DNA of 64,000 nucleotides, from NCBI RefSeq assembly GCF_007995155.1, contig NZ_CP042593.1, positions 1,840,001-1,904,000 on the forward strand, written 5' to 3'. The notes under the pieces are model-generated. The model saw only the letters and a list, made by a program, of their open reading frames with translations, had not been told where the DNA came from and ran no database searches. The position numbers and the translations under genes are program-made. Source of the stretch: Cytobacillus dafuensis (lineage in GTDB: Bacteria > Bacillota > Bacilli > Bacillales > Cytobacillaceae). Below are positions 62,377-64,000 of the stretch, piece after piece (the first letter of the stretch is position 1; each line of letters opens with the position of its first letter).

Positions 62377-64000
62377 GTGTGTGGAATAACAGGGTGGATT
62401 AGTTGGCATCAAGATTTAACTCAGAAAGAATTCATCGTGGAAAAAATGACGAATACATTATCAAGGCGAGGGCCTGATTCATCCAATATTTGGAGCTCTT
62501 TACATGCTATATTCGGTCATAAAAGGCTTATTGTTGTCGACCCTGCCGGTGGTGCACAACCCATGACAAGAGGAAAAAACGGGCAAACATACACAATCGT
62601 ATACAATGGCGAACTTTATAATACAGAAGAAATTCGCAAGGAACTGGTGAAAAAAGGATATTCCTTTCAATCACATTCTGATACGGAAGTCCTTTTGACT
62701 TCTTATATAGAGTGGGGGGAGCAATGCGTAGAGTATTTGAATGGGATATTTGCATTTGCTGTTTGGGATATGCAAAAGGAAAAGCTCTTTATTGCTAGAG
62801 ATCGGCTTGGGGTCAAACCGCTTTTTTACAAAGAAGAAGACGGCTCACTTCTATTTGGATCTGAACTTAAAGCGATATTGGCACATCCGAATATTAAGTC
62901 AGAAGTGGATAGAGAAGGGCTTCAGGAGATTTTTGGGCTAGGCCCTTCTAGGACCCCTGGACTTGGTGTTTTTAGAGGAATCAAAGAGCTTCGGCCTGCT
63001 CATGCACTTCATTATGATCGAAAAGGGTTGAAGATATGGCGCTACTGGAATGTTGAAAGTAGAAAACATCATCATTCGTATGCAGAAACAGTTGAGCACA
63101 TAAGGTTTCTTGTGAAGGATGCTGTGGAACGCCAATTGATTGCAGATGTCCCAGTTTGTACGTTTTTATCTGGAGGAGTGGATTCTAGTGCAATTAGTGC
63201 GTTAGCTTCTGATTTTTTTAAAAAGGAGAGTAGAGGCTCTCTTCATACGTACTCAATTGATTATGAGCATAATAGTCAATATTTCAAGGCGAGCGCATTT
63301 CAGCCTGATCAAGATGGACCATGGATTCAAAAAATGAGTCAGTATATAGGCTCCATTCATCATTCAGCAGTAATAGATACTAATCAATTAGCCAGCTACT
63401 TAAAAGATGCAATCTTATTGAGGGATTTACCTGGGATGGCTGACGTGGATTCCTCCTTATTATGGTTCTGTGAACAAATAAAACAGGATTTTACAGTTGC
63501 TTTGTCTGGTGAATGTGCTGATGAGATTTTTGGAGGGTATCCTTGGTTTTATAAAGAGGAATCGTTAGAAGATGCTATGTTTCCATGGATGAATTCTCTG
63601 GAAGCGAGAGAGGAGCTTTTACTTCCAGAATGGCAAAAGAGGCTAGATCTGAAAGGGTATGTGAATGGGAGATATTTAGAAACAATCAATGAAGTTCCTC
63701 ATTTAGAAGAAGAAAGTAGATTAGAAGCACGTCGTCGGGAAATGTTTTATTTAAACATGGTCTGGTTTATGACAACTCTTTTAGAAAGAAAAGATCGAAT
63801 GAGTATGGGGGCTAGCTTAGAAGTCCGTGTGCCATTTGCTGACCATCGCCTTGTTGAATATGCTTGGAACATTCCGTGGGAATTAAAAATGCTAAATGGA
63901 AGGGAAAAAGGATTATTACGAAAATCCTTGGAAGGAATACTTCCAAATGATGTTCTATATCGGAAAAAAAGTCCGTACCCTAAAACGCACAACCCAAAAT
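62377..64000 (+). CDS. Glutamine-dependent asparagine synthetase family, AsnO-like (5' part)
   Basis: Runs off the window; 541 codons seen. Begins MCGITGW with the N-terminal nucleophile cysteine, so the GTG at 62377 is the start although its ribosome site is weak. The glutaminase domain (RGPDSSNIW, YNGELYN) precedes the synthetase PP-loop FLSGGVDSSA and GECADEIFGGYPW. The type is closest to AsnO/AsnB of bacilli; AsnB of B. subtilis amidates DAP in peptidoglycan. The partner glnA would supply glutamine. The substrate is unproven. Confidence 0.88.
   Translation, partial: MCGITGWISWHQDLTQKEFIVEKMTNTLSRRGPDSSNIWSSLHAIFGHKRLIVVDPAGGAQPMTRGKNGQTYTIVYNGELYNTEEIRKELVKKGYSFQSHSDTEVLLTSYIEWGEQCVEYLNGIFAFAVWDMQKEKLFIARDRLGVKPLFYKEEDGSLLFGSELKAILAHPNIKSEVDREGLQEIFGLGPSRTPGLGVFRGIKELRPAHALHYDRKGLKIWRYWNVESRKHHHSYAETVEHIRFLVKDAVERQLIADVPVCTFLSGGVDSSAISALASDFFKKESRGSLHTYSIDYEHNSQYFKASAFQPDQDGPWIQKMSQYIGSIHHSAVIDTNQLASYLKDAILLRDLPGMADVDSSLLWFCEQIKQDFTVALSGECADEIFGGYPWFYKEESLEDAMFPWMNSLEAREELLLPEWQKRLDLKGYVNGRYLETINEVPHLEEESRLEARRREMFYLNMVWFMTTLLERKDRMSMGASLEVRVPFADHRLVEYAWNIPWELKMLNGREKGLLRKSLEGILPNDVLYRKKSPYPKTHNPK

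Noticed and set aside
62528..62755. Minus frame opposite the asparagine-synthetase gene
   Set aside because: Shadow of the conserved glutaminase domain.

Overview
This AT-rich window comes from a spore-former-type Bacillaceae chromosome, a relative of Bacillus subtilis. The main evidence is dense synteny with the B. subtilis ykv-yku-ykn region: ykvI, clpE, ykvS, cheV-ykyB, ykuE, fadH, ykuI, ykuJ, darB(ykuL), ccpC(ykuM), ykuU, ykuV and yknUV. Start codons (ATG/GTG/TTG), strong AGGAGG-type ribosome binding sites, U-tailed intrinsic terminators, CtsR boxes, a FadR box, a cre site and a T-box leader fit the same assignment. No transposase, prophage or CRISPR array was found.

Region 1 (1-5.5 kb): the end of a lactate-utilisation operon (lutB, lutC), then mostly minus-strand genes (two GNAT acetyltransferases, a small L,D-transpeptidase, an acyltransferase-3 membrane protein), a tRNA-Arg(CCT), and several tiny ORFs including a CxxC...CxxC zinc-ribbon peptide.

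Region 2 (5.5-17.5 kb): a redox block. A two-gene 2-oxoacid:ferredoxin oxidoreductase with fused subunits is followed by a methyl-accepting chemotaxis protein, a triple-PAS histidine kinase and a complete fixABCX operon. Upstream of both kor and fixA lies an FNR/CRP-type palindrome (TGTGA-N6-TCACA, one mismatch at kor). In both cases it sits exactly 37 nt before a -10 hexamer that has no recognisable -35, so co-activation under oxygen limitation is likely. A cre-like site overlies the fixA leader. The parts suggest a ferredoxin circuit: KOR makes reduced ferredoxin, and FixABCX exchanges electrons between ferredoxin, NADH and quinone.

Region 3 (17.5-35.7 kb): general functions. These include a Fsr-like MFS exporter, a kinase-fold phosphotransferase, a Cache-type histidine kinase, an MhqR-like MarR regulator, an M3 peptidase, CtsR-controlled clpE, a YkvI-type transporter, a lipoprotein, a CPBP protease, ykvS, a PilZ protein, and RDD and DinB proteins.

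Region 4 (36-56.9 kb): the yku/ykn backbone with insertions. A PAS-PAS-GGDEF-EAL protein sits between ykyB and ykuE. A T-box-controlled second class II lysyl-tRNA synthetase and aspA sit between fadH and ykuI. A DUF3993-like protein and a glutaredoxin follow ykuI. PilZ, GGDEF-EAL and YkuI put three c-di-GMP-type proteins within 16 kb.

Region 5 (57-64 kb): an AraC regulator bracketed by two direct copies of a hairpin element, then an LL-diaminopimelate-aminotransferase-like gene, dapF, glnA and an asparagine-synthetase-type amidotransferase running off the end. This set could make meso-DAP and glutamine and possibly amidate a product.

The intergenic DNA is unusually rich in structured repeats, in four families. 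(A) A GC-rich element of about 190 bp with TGTTGATT/AATCAACA ends (4 copies). (B) A 133-bp hairpin unit present as four tandem copies at 49.3-49.8 kb and one inverted copy at 18.2 kb. (C) A double-hairpin GTGGGGG element (3 copies). (D) A CTAGCTCCAGCGCC...GGCGCTTGCGC element (1 full, 1 degenerate). Families C and D share small hairpin modules with an invariant AGGAC-type pentaloop and covarying stems. This is the most novel-looking signal in the window.
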